Shown: positions 8,386-16,371 of the stretch, piece after piece
How the letters are laid out: each line of letters begins with the position of its first letter
Position numbering within the stretch: the stretch's first letter is position 1
Assembly: GCF_032842345.1 (NCBI RefSeq)
Contig: NZ_WBKO01000002.1
Span: 268,208-332,207, forward strand
Reading direction: 5' to 3'
Source of the DNA: Methanoculleus caldifontis
Lineage (GTDB): Archaea; Halobacteriota; Methanomicrobia; Methanomicrobiales; Methanoculleaceae
Length of the DNA stretch: 64,000 nt
Translations under genes and position numbers: made by a program
Notes under the pieces: generated by a model
Database searches by the model: none
Told to the model about the DNA's origin: nothing
Seen by the model: the letters and a program-made list of their open reading frames with translations, nothing else

Positions 8386-8813
8386 GTATCGGGATGCTGC
8401 AGCATCGAAATCACTATTATTTTCCGGGATTCTCCATCCGGGACCTATGAGCGCGTATTTAAAATACCTGCAAAGATGGGGGGTGTTTTGTTCCTTTGGG
8501 CACACCGGGGCGATGTTTTGCCGTGTACCCTGTGTGAGCATGGAAATTTTGTTAACCTTCCCATCTCCGCAAAGATCTGAAACGGGGTCGTTCCGGTGCG
8601 GGATACGGTGGCGCGCAGTTTGTCCGTCGGGCGTGGCCCTCCGGCCGCAAGGTAGATTCACAGGTTCCGGGAAGATAAAACTCCTGGCAACAGGGGGCGG
8701 GCGCTTTCACCCGAATAAACCCCCGCCCTCCCGGACCCGAGGGTGCTCTCGATCAGAGCAGTATGAGAGATCTTCACCGCTTTTCACATGAGCCGGCAGT
8801 AACACCGAGCGCC
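8386..8813. other. Intergenic region between antiporter operon and agmatinase gene
   Basis: About 430 bases with no credible gene. It contains a perfect A/T-rich palindrome GTATTTAAAATAC (8455-8467) that could act as a TATA element in either direction. A possible stem of GGGCGGG with CCCGCCC lies around 8696-8735. Short open frames crossing it have no coding character. Confidence 0.4.
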
Positions 8814-8846
8814 AGAAAAAAGAACCCGGGCCCCTTCACCGCCCGG
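8814..8846 (-). terminator. Intrinsic-type terminator after agmatinase gene
   Basis: On the minus strand the end of speB runs CCGGGC, a nine-base loop containing the stop codon, GCCCGG, then GTTCTTTTTT. A perfect six-base GC stem followed by a T run fits a hairpin/T-tract terminator. Confidence 0.6.
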
Positions 8847-9687
8847 CAACCCAATGCCGTGCGATGAACTCCCGCACAATCTGCGCCGCCACCGCCGCCG
8901 TCTGCCCGGAATCGAACGGAGCGACCTCGACGTAGTCGAAGCCGACGACCTGCGGCGCCAGGGTCCGCACGACCTCCCGGATATCGAGCGGGGTCATCCC
9001 GAACGGCTCGGGCGTCCCGAGGCCGGGGGTGAGGCAACAGTCGATCGCGTCGGCGTCGATCGAGAGGTAGGTCCTCCTCCCCCCGATCAGCTCGATAACC
9101 TCGGCGAGGACGGCCCCGATCCCCATGTCGCGCACCATATCCGCAGTATACAGTCTCGTCTTCTCCGCCGCGACCTCGAACTGTTCACGGTCCCCGCTCC
9201 TGCCGCCGATGATCACGACGTCTCCGACCGTCTCGAGGACCCGCCGGGTGACGCAGCCGTGGCTGTAGGGCGTCCCGTCGAGTTCCTCCCGCAGGTCCAG
9301 GTGCGCGTCGCAGACGACGTAGACCTCAGGCCGGACAGCCCTGACCGCCCCCACCGTCGCAGTATGCTCGCCACCGAGCATCACCGGCACCTTCCCGTCG
9401 CCGACGATATCGCCCGCGACGTCGGCCACCTGGTTGACCAGGTCTTCCGGCAGCCGCGAGACCGCGAGATCGCCGAGGTCCGCGACCGGCACCTCGGAGA
9501 AGTCTATCCCGGTCGAGGGGTCGTAGGACTCGAAGTTGAACGAGAGGTCCCGGATCGCCCGCGGCCCAAACCGCGTCCCGGGCCGAAACGACGTTGTCCC
9601 GTCGTAAGGCACGCCGAAGACGACGTAGCGGGCGTCTTCGTAGGACGCATCCGCATCGGCAAAATGGGGGTGGGCAAGCTCGTGCAT
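8836..9687 (-). CDS. speB: Agmatinase-family ureohydrolase (SpeB)
   Basis: A 283-residue member of the arginase/agmatinase family. It likely hydrolyses agmatine to putrescine and urea using a two-metal (Mn) centre. All six usual metal ligands are visible: LGGEHTATVG, CDAHLDLREE (Asp, His, Asp) and SIDADAID. The substrate-pocket segment reads CCLTPGLGTPEP where the family usually has DPAxAPGTGTPEP, so the usual Pro after the last metal Asp is Cys. The start chosen is ATG at 9687; upstream codons overlap the eIF5A gene and are not family-like. It lies 25 bp downstream of eIF5A and is probably cotranscribed. Arginase-family substrates are hard to assign from sequence. Confidence 0.85.
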   Translation of the reverse strand: MHELAHPHFADADASYEDARYVVFGVPYDGTTSFRPGTRFGPRAIRDLSFNFESYDPSTGIDFSEVPVADLGDLAVSRLPEDLVNQVADVAGDIVGDGKVPVMLGGEHTATVGAVRAVRPEVYVVCDAHLDLREELDGTPYSHGCVTRRVLETVGDVVIIGGRSGDREQFEVAAEKTRLYTADMVRDMGIGAVLAEVIELIGGRRTYLSIDADAIDCCLTPGLGTPEPFGMTPLDIREVVRTLAPQVVGFDYVEVAPFDSGQTAAVAAQIVREFIARHWVAGR

Positions 9688-9712
9688 GCCCGTCTTAGTA
9701 AGCCAGAACACG

Positions 9713-10090
9713 TCACTCAAGCTTCTTTTTGGCCATGGACGAGATGTAGGGGATCTCCTGGCCGGGCTCGAGACCGCTGGCCTGCTCCTCGGCCACGGTG
9801 AGCTCGAACATCTCAAAGTCCTTGACGTCCATGAGCTGCAGAGTCGTGCCGGCGATCGAGATGACCTGCGCCATCTTCCGCTCCACTATGGGGACGTAAG
9901 TCTTTGCCGAGACCGGCTGGACGATCGAGCGCTTGACGCCGTCGAAGATGCCGATGCAGTCGATCCGGGACTTCGCAGCCCCGTGCTTCCCGGGTTTGGA
10001 GGTAGCGATGGAGACAATCTTGCAAGGCTCATCTTCAACGACGACGTAACGTCCTTCCTTCAGCTTCCCAACTTCTGTCTGTTCCTTCAT
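9713..10090 (-). CDS. eif5A: Translation initiation/elongation factor 5A (aIF5A)
   Basis: A 125-residue archaeal IF-5A. The hypusination loop SKPGKHGAAKSRID is intact, with Lys35 as the residue that receives the aminobutyl group of spermidine. An OB-fold C-terminal domain follows (VPIVERKMAQVISIAGTTLQLMD). It acts on ribosomes stalled at difficult peptide bonds. Length is normal. It is the first gene of a pair with agmatinase, an enzyme on the route to the polyamine that modifies it. The ATG at 10090 is the only sensible start. Confidence 0.97.
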   Translation of the reverse strand: MKEQTEVGKLKEGRYVVVEDEPCKIVSIATSKPGKHGAAKSRIDCIGIFDGVKRSIVQPVSAKTYVPIVERKMAQVISIAGTTLQLMDVKDFEMFELTVAEEQASGLEPGQEIPYISSMAKKKLE

Positions 10091-10136
10091 ATTGTCTCAC
10101 TCGGTAAACGCGTGATTAATGTATCTGAATTGCAGT

Positions 10137-10147
10137 ACATAAATACA
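10137..10147. promoter_or_regulatory. TATA element in the eIF5A / phosphatase divergent promoter
   Basis: The segment GTACATAAATAC is the only strong A/T-rich element in the 89-bp gap. It can serve the plus-strand phosphatase gene (start at 10180, GGGAG upstream) and, read in reverse as GTATTTATGTAC, the minus-strand eIF5A gene. Confidence 0.5.
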
Positions 10148-10179
10148 CCGTAGAACGAGGGTAGGTACAGGGAGATTTT

Positions 10180-10956
10180 ATGGAGTTCATCCGGGCATGC
10201 GACGATGTGGCGGGGGCCGTCTGGGACGCAGTAGCCGGCATGGTCGGAACGCCGGAAGCAGGGGAGTACGTGAAGATGGGCGCGGACGGCACGCCCACCA
10301 AACTGATAGACCAGGTCGCGGAGGATATCATCGTGGACTATTTCAGGTGCCACCCGTTCTGCCGGCGGCTGATCAGCGAGGAACTCGGCTGCGCCGAGAT
10401 GGGCGGGGAGAACGGCACCATATTCCTCGACCCCATCGACGGCACCTACAACGCCGTGGTCGGGATACCGTTCTATGCCCTCTCGATCGCGTACGCAGAA
10501 GACGGCATCGTCCGGCAGGGATACGTCCGGAACCTCGCGACAGGTGAGACGTTCCACGCCGTCCGCGGGCAGGGCGCGTTCCTCGACGGACACCCCATCC
10601 GGGTATCGCAGGTCTCGCTCCTCGAAGAGTGCGCCATGAGCGTCTACGGCCGGAAGTTCGACCCGACCCGCGTCCTCGGGATCAACCGGCAGATCCGGCG
10701 CTGGCGCCTCCTCGGCGCATCGGCGCTCGAGCTCTGCTACGTAGGGTGCGGCCGCATCGACGGATTCGTCGACGTGCGGGGGACGCTCCGCGTCACCGAT
10801 GCGGCGGCGGGGATGCTGGTCTGCGAGGAGGCCGGGGGGACCGTCTCGGACCTCGAGGGGAACGCCCTCATCTTCCCCGACGAGGTCTCCGTCGGCAGGA
10901 GCCTCGTCGCCACGAACGGGGTCGTGCACAACAAGGTGATCGAGTACCTGAGGTAG
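10180..10956 (+). CDS. suhB: Inositol monophosphatase / fructose-1,6-bisphosphatase family protein
   Basis: A 258-residue Mg-dependent phosphatase. The lithium-sensitive phosphatase signature is complete: SEELGCAE (about 65-72), DPIDGTYNAVVGIPFYALSIA (metal-binding DPIDGT near residue 84) and GTLRVTDAAAG near the C-terminus. Archaeal members often dephosphorylate both inositol-1-phosphate and fructose-1,6-bisphosphate. An inositol-phosphate synthase gene lies 6 kb away, so inositol formation is plausible. It is followed after 6 bp by NAD kinase; in some methanogens the two are one fused protein. GGGAG lies six bases before the ATG. Confidence 0.92.
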   Translation: MEFIRACDDVAGAVWDAVAGMVGTPEAGEYVKMGADGTPTKLIDQVAEDIIVDYFRCHPFCRRLISEELGCAEMGGENGTIFLDPIDGTYNAVVGIPFYALSIAYAEDGIVRQGYVRNLATGETFHAVRGQGAFLDGHPIRVSQVSLLEECAMSVYGRKFDPTRVLGINRQIRRWRLLGASALELCYVGCGRIDGFVDVRGTLRVTDAAAGMLVCEEAGGTVSDLEGNALIFPDEVSVGRSLVATNGVVHNKVIEYLR

Positions 10957-10962
10957 GCCGCG

Positions 10963-11775
10963 ATGAAGATCGTACTCGTATCCCGTCTCGACGACCCGGA
11001 GGCGCTCGACTACACCGCGTCGCTCGCCCGCGACCTCGAATCCCTCGGCCACGGCGTCGCCCTCGAAGCAGGGACGGCGCGGCACCTGGGGAGGGAGGGG
11101 ATCCCGTTTGAGGAGATCGCCGGCGACCTCGTGGTTGTCGTCGGCGGCGACGGGTCGGTCCTCCTCACCGTCCACCAGATGAAGAAGCAGGTCCCGGTCC
11201 TCGGGATCAACTGGGGCGAGGTGGGGTTCCTTGCGGATCTCGAGCCCGACGAGGCACGCGCGTTCTTTGCCGGCCGAAAGGATAACCTCCAGGTCGAACC
11301 CCGGATGCGGATCAGCCTCTCCGTCGACGGGACGTGGATCGGGGACGCCCTGAACGAGGCGGTCGTCGTCACCGACCGGCCGGCGAAGATGCTCCGGTTC
11401 TGCGTCTGGGTCGACGGGACGTCCGCCGAGCGGTTCAGGGCCGACGGCCTGCTCATATCCACCCCGACCGGGTCGACCGCCTACGCCATGAGCGCGGGCG
11501 GGCCGATCGTCGACCCGCAGATCGAGGGGTTCCTCCTCGTGCCGCTCGCGCCCTACATGCTCTCGTCCCGCCCGCACCTCATCAGCACCCGGAGGAACCT
11601 GGAGATAGCACTCGAGACCGAGAAGCCGGCGCACCTCGTCATTGACGGCCAGAGCACCTTTGAACTGGAGAGAGAGGCCACGATCACGGTGAAGATGTCG
11701 GAAGACCCCGCCCTCTTCGTCGCCACCGGCAAGCCGTTCTTTGAGAAGGTGAACCACAAGCTCCGAAACCTCTGA
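10963..11775 (+). CDS. nadK: NAD kinase
   Basis: A 270-residue ATP-NAD kinase that makes NADP. The family signature GGDG is present in [12 protein letters not shown] (about residues 59-67). NEAVVV follows, then the glycine-rich [26 protein letters not shown]. The length is typical of archaeal NadK. It is 6 bp behind the phosphatase gene, so it is very likely cotranscribed. Confidence 0.95.
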   Translation: MKIVLVSRLDDPEALDYTASLARDLESLGHGVALEAGTARHLGREGIPFEEIAGDLVVVVGGDGSVLLTVHQMKKQVPVLGINWGEVGFLADLEPDEARAFFAGRKDNLQVEPRMRISLSVDGTWIGDALNEAVVVTDRPAKMLRFCVWVDGTSAERFRADGLLISTPTGSTAYAMSAGGPIVDPQIEGFLLVPLAPYMLSSRPHLISTRRNLEIALETEKPAHLVIDGQSTFELEREATITVKMSEDPALFVATGKPFFEKVNHKLRNL

Positions 11776-11839
11776 TACCGCTACCCGAGATTTTATGAGT
11801 GACCGCGGGGATTATCTGCACAGAGGAGTGAGCACGATC

Positions 11840-12556
11840 ATGGAAGACCAGATGCGCACGCAGATCCCCTACGCGGAGATCGCAGAACTGCTGAAGACGA
11901 CCCTGGACCTCAGGGGATCGCCGGTCGCGGTGAAACTTGCAAAGAGCCCCGAAGGCATCCCCGAAGGGGTCGGCCCGATCGAGGAGACGGTCCGGCACTG
12001 CCAGATGATCAGCAGGGCCCGGCTGGACGGCGAGATCTTCTACGCGACCGCCGACAAACACGTCTGCATGGGGGGCGGCTGGTCCCTCGGCCTGAAAGAA
12101 CTCACCAAAAGCCTCCGCTCAGGGGAGTTCTACTACAAGCTCGGCAAGTTCGAGAGCTGGGCCGCCTGCATGCGGACCATCCAGCAGGTCCCCCACGTCC
12201 CCGAGCTCGAGACCTACGCGACGGTCTACGCGCCGCTCGAGAAGACGCCGTTCGACCCGCACGTCGTCGTCATCGTCGCCGAACCGCGGACGATGCTGAA
12301 ACTCGCGCAGACCACGCTCTACCATCTCGGCGGGCGGATCGAGTCGACGATGTCGGGAATCCAGTCGGTCTGCGCGGACGCGACCGCGCTGCCCTACCTG
12401 ACCGGCAGGATCAACTACTCCCTCGGCTGCGACGGCTCGCGCCGGTTCTCCGGTATCGAGGACAACGAGCTCGTCATGGGCATCCCCGGCGAGATCCTGC
12501 CGGAGTTCGCCCGGGCCCTCACCATCATCACCGGTGCACCCGGCTCGGTGCGCTAG
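11840..12556 (+). CDS. DUF169 family protein
   Basis: A roughly 238-residue protein of the DUF169 family, common in methanogens and without firm function. Recognised features are LRGSPVAVKL near the N-terminus, CQMISRARLDGEIFYA with the ...CMGGGWSLGL glycine-rich segment, and C-rich positions (HCQM, HVCMGG, AACMR, SVCAD, LGCDGSR) that might bind metal or a cofactor. The start is uncertain. ATG at 11840 has AGAGGAG upstream. An ATG at 11795 adds 15 residues but has no ribosome site and sits in a TATA-like ATTTTATGAG. Confidence 0.8.
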   Translation: MEDQMRTQIPYAEIAELLKTTLDLRGSPVAVKLAKSPEGIPEGVGPIEETVRHCQMISRARLDGEIFYATADKHVCMGGGWSLGLKELTKSLRSGEFYYKLGKFESWAACMRTIQQVPHVPELETYATVYAPLEKTPFDPHVVVIVAEPRTMLKLAQTTLYHLGGRIESTMSGIQSVCADATALPYLTGRINYSLGCDGSRRFSGIEDNELVMGIPGEILPEFARALTIITGAPGSVR

Positions 12557-12617
12557 AGGTACCGCCCCACCCCTTCCACTTTTTGCGGCCCTTCCCTGCC
12601 GACGGGCAGGTTTTAGA

Positions 12618-12625
12618 GTATAAGG
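12618..12625 (+). promoter_or_regulatory. TATA box of the ACT protein-hom operon
   Basis: GTATAAGG lies about 30 bases before the expected transcription start near 12648, which leaves a leader of under 20 nt before the TTG at 12666. Confidence 0.5.
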
Positions 12626-12665
12626 CTTATCTCTCCGGCAGGTCAACAATTCAGCAGGTGGTTTT

Positions 12666-13166
12666 TTGCAGGTATCCATGAAGCTCGAGATGAAGGACCA
12701 GCCCGGACAGCTGGTCGCCGCCCTCAAACCGATCTCGGCAGTCGGGGGGAACATCATCGCGGTCATCCACCAGAGAGAGGCCACGACGCCCGCAGAAGCG
12801 CTGGACGTCCAGATCGTCCTGGAACTCCCTGAGGGACGCCTCGAGAACCTCCTCGAGCTGCTCCGGGAGCAGGGCGTCAGCGTCGTGCGTATCGGCGAGG
12901 AGCGGCTTCTCTACGAGTGCACGCTGATCATGATCGGCCACTTGATGCACACGGACATCTCCGACACGGTCGACCGGATCGACCGGACCGGCTCGGCCGA
13001 GGTGACGGAGCTCTCCCTCGTCATGCCGGCGATCAACTCGCCTTCGTCGGCCCGCATCACCATCCGCTCGACCACCCGACCGGAGATGAAGAAGGCGATC
13101 CGGCTCCTGCGCGAGGTCGCACAACAGAAGGAGCTCCTGATCGTCGAGCCCCTGGAGGATGCATGA
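12666..13166 (+). CDS. ACT-domain amino-acid-binding protein upstream of homoserine dehydrogenase
   Basis: A 166-residue protein. The N-terminal half is an ACT domain (KDQPGQLVAALKPISAVGGNI), and the C-terminal half looks like a second, diverged ACT-like regulatory fold. ACT domains bind amino acids such as threonine. The gene is joined to homoserine dehydrogenase through an ATGA overlap, so it probably supplies allosteric control that the short downstream enzyme lacks. The start is TTG at 12666 with AGGTGG just upstream; ATG at 12678 is the alternative. Confidence 0.82.
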   Translation: MQVSMKLEMKDQPGQLVAALKPISAVGGNIIAVIHQREATTPAEALDVQIVLELPEGRLENLLELLREQGVSVVRIGEERLLYECTLIMIGHLMHTDISDTVDRIDRTGSAEVTELSLVMPAINSPSSARITIRSTTRPEMKKAIRLLREVAQQKELLIVEPLEDA

Positions 13167-14152
13167 TGCGGATAGCCCTTCTCGGCTTCGGATCCGTCGG
13201 CCGGGGCATCGCCCGCGTGATCCTTGCAAAAGACCTCGATATCACCGTCACCGGGATTGCCGACTCGAAGAGCGGCATCATCGACGCCGCCGGGATCGAT
13301 CTTGCGGCGGCGCTCGCCCGGAAGGAGAACGGCGGTCCCTGCGGCAACGCAGGTGTCACCCCCGCCGACGTGGTGGCGAAGGCGGACTACGACGTCCTCG
13401 TCGAGGTGACCCCGACGAACGTGGATGACGGCGAACCGGCGCTGGGGCATATCCGGGCGGCGCTCCGGCGGCGTAAACACGTCGTCACCTCGAACAAAGG
13501 TCCGATCGCCCTCGCCTACCCCGAACTCCGCGCTCTTGCGGAAGAGAACGGGGTCTTCCTGAAGTACGAGGCGACGGTCTGCGGGGCAATCCCGCTCATC
13601 CACGCGATGCAGGAGGGGCTTGCGGGCAACACCATCTCCCGGCTCTACGGGGTCTTCAACGGCACCTGCAACTACATCCTCACCCGGATGGCGGCAGAGG
13701 GCCTCACCTACGAGCAGGCCCTCGCGGAGGCGCGGGAGCTCGGCTACGCCGAGGCGGACCCGACCTACGACGTCGAGGGGATCGACGCGGCGATCAAACT
13801 GGTCATCCTGGCAAACACCATCCTCGATATGCGGACCGGGCTCGACAGCGTGGAGAGGACGGGGATCAGCCTCCTCACGCCCGACGCCCTGCAGCTTGCG
13901 GAGGACCAGGACTGCACCATCCGGCTGATCGGCGAGATCGTCCCGGAGGCCGGGGTGCTCCGCGTCTCCCCGCGGATCATCGCGAAGACACACCCGCTCG
14001 TCGTCGAGGGGACGCTCAACGCCGTCACCGTCGAGACGGACCTCGCCGGTGATCTGACGTTCATCGGGAAGGGCGCGGGCTCCACCGAGACCGCCAGCGC
14101 CGTGATCGGCGACCTCCTCTACATCCAGAGCAGGCATGTCCAGGGTTCTTGA
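13163..14152 (+). CDS. hom: Homoserine dehydrogenase
   Basis: A 329-residue enzyme that reduces aspartate semialdehyde to homoserine (threonine and methionine branch). The Rossmann motif is LLGFGSVGRGIA at residues 5-16. The family blocks HVVTSNKGPIAL, FNGTCNYILTRM and EADPTYDVEGIDAAIKL (catalytic Asp/Lys region) are intact. The protein ends without a C-terminal ACT domain; the preceding gene encodes that function separately. It starts at the first of two consecutive ATGs, overlapping the upstream stop. Confidence 0.96.
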   Translation: MMRIALLGFGSVGRGIARVILAKDLDITVTGIADSKSGIIDAAGIDLAAALARKENGGPCGNAGVTPADVVAKADYDVLVEVTPTNVDDGEPALGHIRAALRRRKHVVTSNKGPIALAYPELRALAEENGVFLKYEATVCGAIPLIHAMQEGLAGNTISRLYGVFNGTCNYILTRMAAEGLTYEQALAEARELGYAEADPTYDVEGIDAAIKLVILANTILDMRTGLDSVERTGISLLTPDALQLAEDQDCTIRLIGEIVPEAGVLRVSPRIIAKTHPLVVEGTLNAVTVETDLAGDLTFIGKGAGSTETASAVIGDLLYIQSRHVQGS

Positions 14153-15263
14153 ACGGCGGAAAGGCTACCTGCGGCTGATGCGTCAGGCGACGTTCGAGCA
14201 CGGCTACTTTACGGTGGCCGATATCGCGGGGGCCACCGACACCCCCCGGAGCACCGTCCAGGACTGGGTGAACCGCCTCATCGAGGAGGGGTGCGTCGTC
14301 GTCACGGAGGAGCAGCGGGGTCGGCATGCGGCCCGGTATGCCGCAAGCAGCGTGATCCCCGAGAGCGCCTGCCGCCGGGTCTTCACCACCGTCGACGGCG
14401 ACGAGGTCGAGATCTACCACGAGTGCATGAGTGGGGGGTGCGCGGCCTTCTGCGAGTTCCACCATGCCCGCGCCGGCGGCGCCCTCCGGTCGGTCCGCCG
14501 GGACGGGACCCTGCTCCGGGAGCGGGCGGTCGTCGGACGGCGGGAGGTCGCCGTCGGGCTCGATCCGGCACCGGCGGTCGGGATCGTCGGCGTCTTCCAC
14601 GACGACGGCCACATCCGCCAGCAGATCCGGTGCATCGGGGGCCCGGCCTACTCGCTCACCGATATGATGTCGTTTGCCGAGGGCGTCTGCGGCGTCACCC
14701 TCCACCGCGAAGGCCCGGTCGTCGAGGGGGAGGTGATCACCCGGGCGCTCGCCTACGTCGCTATCGGGATCGACGACACCGATACCGCGAGCGAGGGCGC
14801 GACCTTCGCCCTCGCCCTCGCCCTCCTCCAGCACCTCGAGAAACTCGACGGCGTCATGCCGATCGGCCATCGCGTCGCGATGCTCAACCCCCGGCTCGAG
14901 TGCCGGACCGCCGGGAACTCCTGCAGCTGCATCGAACTCGCGGTGGAGCCCGATCTCGTGCCGCAGGTTGAGGAGGCCGCCGTGCGGTTCGTCGCGGACG
15001 AGGCGGCATCCCCGGAGTGGGGTGTCGCCGTCCGGCAGGGGTTCCGGGTACCCCGGGATCTCCGGGCCTTCGGGAGGAGCGCGAGAGAGGCAGTGCTCAG
15101 CCGGGAGGAGGCCGAAGCGACCGCGGGACGGTTTAGGGCGCACCTTCACGGCGGCCGGGGCGTCATCGGGGCGCTCGCGGCGGTCGCGCTCATCGGGCTC
15201 CCGCACGACGTCCTCCTCGACCCTGGACGGGATGTCTGCGCCGGGATAGAGCCGGCGGGGTGA
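14136..15263 (+). CDS. Winged-helix protein fused to a methanogenesis-marker-11-like (IDDTD) domain
   Basis: A 375-residue, two-part protein. Residues 1-70 form a helix-turn-helix of the winged type (FTVADIAGATDTPRSTVQDW). The rest resembles methanogenesis marker protein 11 and, more distantly, the tRNA-Ile2 agmatidine synthase TiaS. It has a SGGCAAFCEFHHAR segment, MMSFAEGVCG, the hallmark IGIDDTDTASEGATFALA (about 210-227) and GHRVAMLNP followed by a Cys-rich NSCSCIELA. The function of this family is unknown. It overlaps hom by 17 bp, so it is translated from the same message. Whether it is the organism's true MMP11 or a paralogue cannot be decided here. Confidence 0.68.
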   Translation: MSRVLERRKGYLRLMRQATFEHGYFTVADIAGATDTPRSTVQDWVNRLIEEGCVVVTEEQRGRHAARYAASSVIPESACRRVFTTVDGDEVEIYHECMSGGCAAFCEFHHARAGGALRSVRRDGTLLRERAVVGRREVAVGLDPAPAVGIVGVFHDDGHIRQQIRCIGGPAYSLTDMMSFAEGVCGVTLHREGPVVEGEVITRALAYVAIGIDDTDTASEGATFALALALLQHLEKLDGVMPIGHRVAMLNPRLECRTAGNSCSCIELAVEPDLVPQVEEAAVRFVADEAASPEWGVAVRQGFRVPRDLRAFGRSAREAVLSREEAEATAGRFRAHLHGGRGVIGALAAVALIGLPHDVLLDPGRDVCAGIEPAG

Positions 15264-15342
15264 GGGCAAGTCCCGGAGCTCGATAAGGCACGGCCTGTGA
15301 TGTTCCGGCTTCGCGCGAGCTAACGGGAGCAGATAACAATAC

Positions 15343-15606
15343 GGCCTCACGCGAAGAGCGTGAAGCCGCGAAGAACGACCTCCCCGATGGGGAGGGAGTT
15401 TGAGCACCCTCAGGTGCGGAGAACGACGCTCCTGCGGAGCGGAGTTGGAGCACCGGAGGTGCGACTTGCGAGCAAAGCGAGCATGAGAAGCCATCAGGCT
15501 TCGAAGGACGATGGGCCGAAGGGCCGGAGTTTGAGCACCGTCAAGGTGCGAAGGGGAGTATCATACCCATCTACCATTCTTCGCGTTCTTCGCGGCTTCG
15601 CGTGAG
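15343..15606. repeat. Composite palindromic repeat array (copy R1)
   Basis: The array starts with an inverted-orientation arm (CCTCACGCGAAG...CCGCGAAGAA, 15345-15375) and ends with a direct-orientation arm (TTCTTCGCGGCTTCGCGTGAG, near 15586-15606). Between them lie three units of about 50 bp. Each has a short variable GC hairpin followed by GGAGTT(T/G)GAGCACC and GGTGCG (15395-15418, 15441-15463, 15526-15550), which form a stem GCACC/GGTGC. The flanks 15264-15342 and 15607-15660 hold no gene. The same arm-hairpin-GGAGTTYGAGCACC order recurs at 32.5 kb. Confidence 0.75.
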
Positions 15607-15664
15607 CCTGTCTACTTATGGATACCGTCTGGCCACCCACTCTGCCGGCCCCTCTCACAACCAC

Positions 15665-15674
15665 ACATAAATAT
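15665..15674 (+). promoter_or_regulatory. TATA box of the DUF2284 gene
   Basis: ACATAAATAT lies about 45 bases before the GTG at 15713, placing the transcription start near 15695 and leaving a short leader containing GAGGGGAAG. Confidence 0.6.
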
Positions 15675-15712
15675 CCGGAGGCGGGAGACACCTCTCATCG
15701 AGGGGAAGCGCG

Positions 15713-16360
15713 GTGAGAGGCAGACTCGAGGAAGAGATCGAGAAGCTCTCCGCCCTTGCGCGGGAGCGCGGCGCGGAGGCGCGGCAGATAGCGGCACACG
15801 ACGTCGTCGTCGCGGAGTGGGTGCGGTTCAAATGCCGGTTCGGGTGCAAGGGATACGGGAAGCATATGTCCTGCCCGCCCTACGCCCCGACCCCTGCCGA
15901 GACCCGGCGGCTGCTCTCCGAGTACGGCACCGCCCTCCTTCTGCGGTTCGAGGGCGTGCCGGGACATCCCGACCTGAAGCCCGACGAGATCCCCCTCGAC
16001 TTTCACCCGTTCTTCCGCGACCTCATCCTCTGGGTGAACTCGACGGTCCACCTCCTCGAGAAGACGGCCTTCTACGACGATTTCCCGAAGGCCTTCGGGT
16101 TTGGGGGATACCCCTGCATTTACTGCGAGCACCAGCACTGCGTCGCCGAGGAGCACGAAGGGATCGTCGACGAGAGCATCCGGAGGCTCTGCCGGCACAT
16201 GGACCTCGTCCGCCCGACGATGGAAGGCGCAGGAATCGACGTCTTTGCCACCGCCCGGAAGGCCGGGTTGGACCTGCACGTCATCCCCTGCCGGGACCTC
16301 GAGTACGGGAAGATCGTCCACGGCAAGATCACCTCTGTCGGTCTCGTCCTCATCGAGTGA
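15713..16360 (+). CDS. DUF2284 family predicted metal-binding protein
   Basis: A 215-residue protein. The DUF2284 hallmarks are a clustered set of cysteines, CRFGCKGYGKHMSCPPYAP-like at residues 38-57 (CRFGCKGYGKHMSCPPY), and a second cluster YPCIYCEHQHC near residue 135. These could bind a metal or an Fe-S cluster. The function is unknown. The GTG at 15713 is preceded by GAGGGGAAG. It is convergent with the inositol-phosphate synthase gene, with a 12-bp gap. Confidence 0.85.
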   Translation: MRGRLEEEIEKLSALARERGAEARQIAAHDVVVAEWVRFKCRFGCKGYGKHMSCPPYAPTPAETRRLLSEYGTALLLRFEGVPGHPDLKPDEIPLDFHPFFRDLILWVNSTVHLLEKTAFYDDFPKAFGFGGYPCIYCEHQHCVAEEHEGIVDESIRRLCRHMDLVRPTMEGAGIDVFATARKAGLDLHVIPCRDLEYGKIVHGKITSVGLVLIE

Positions 16361-16371
16361 CGGACCGTGCT

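Noticed and set aside
8600-8700. Possible tRNA suggested by a GGTTCC-like stretch
   Set aside because: No cloverleaf with acceptor, D and anticodon stems can be drawn.
10087-11757. Minus-strand open frame of over 550 codons over the phosphatase and NAD kinase genes
   Set aside because: Antisense shadow; both sense genes have complete family motifs.
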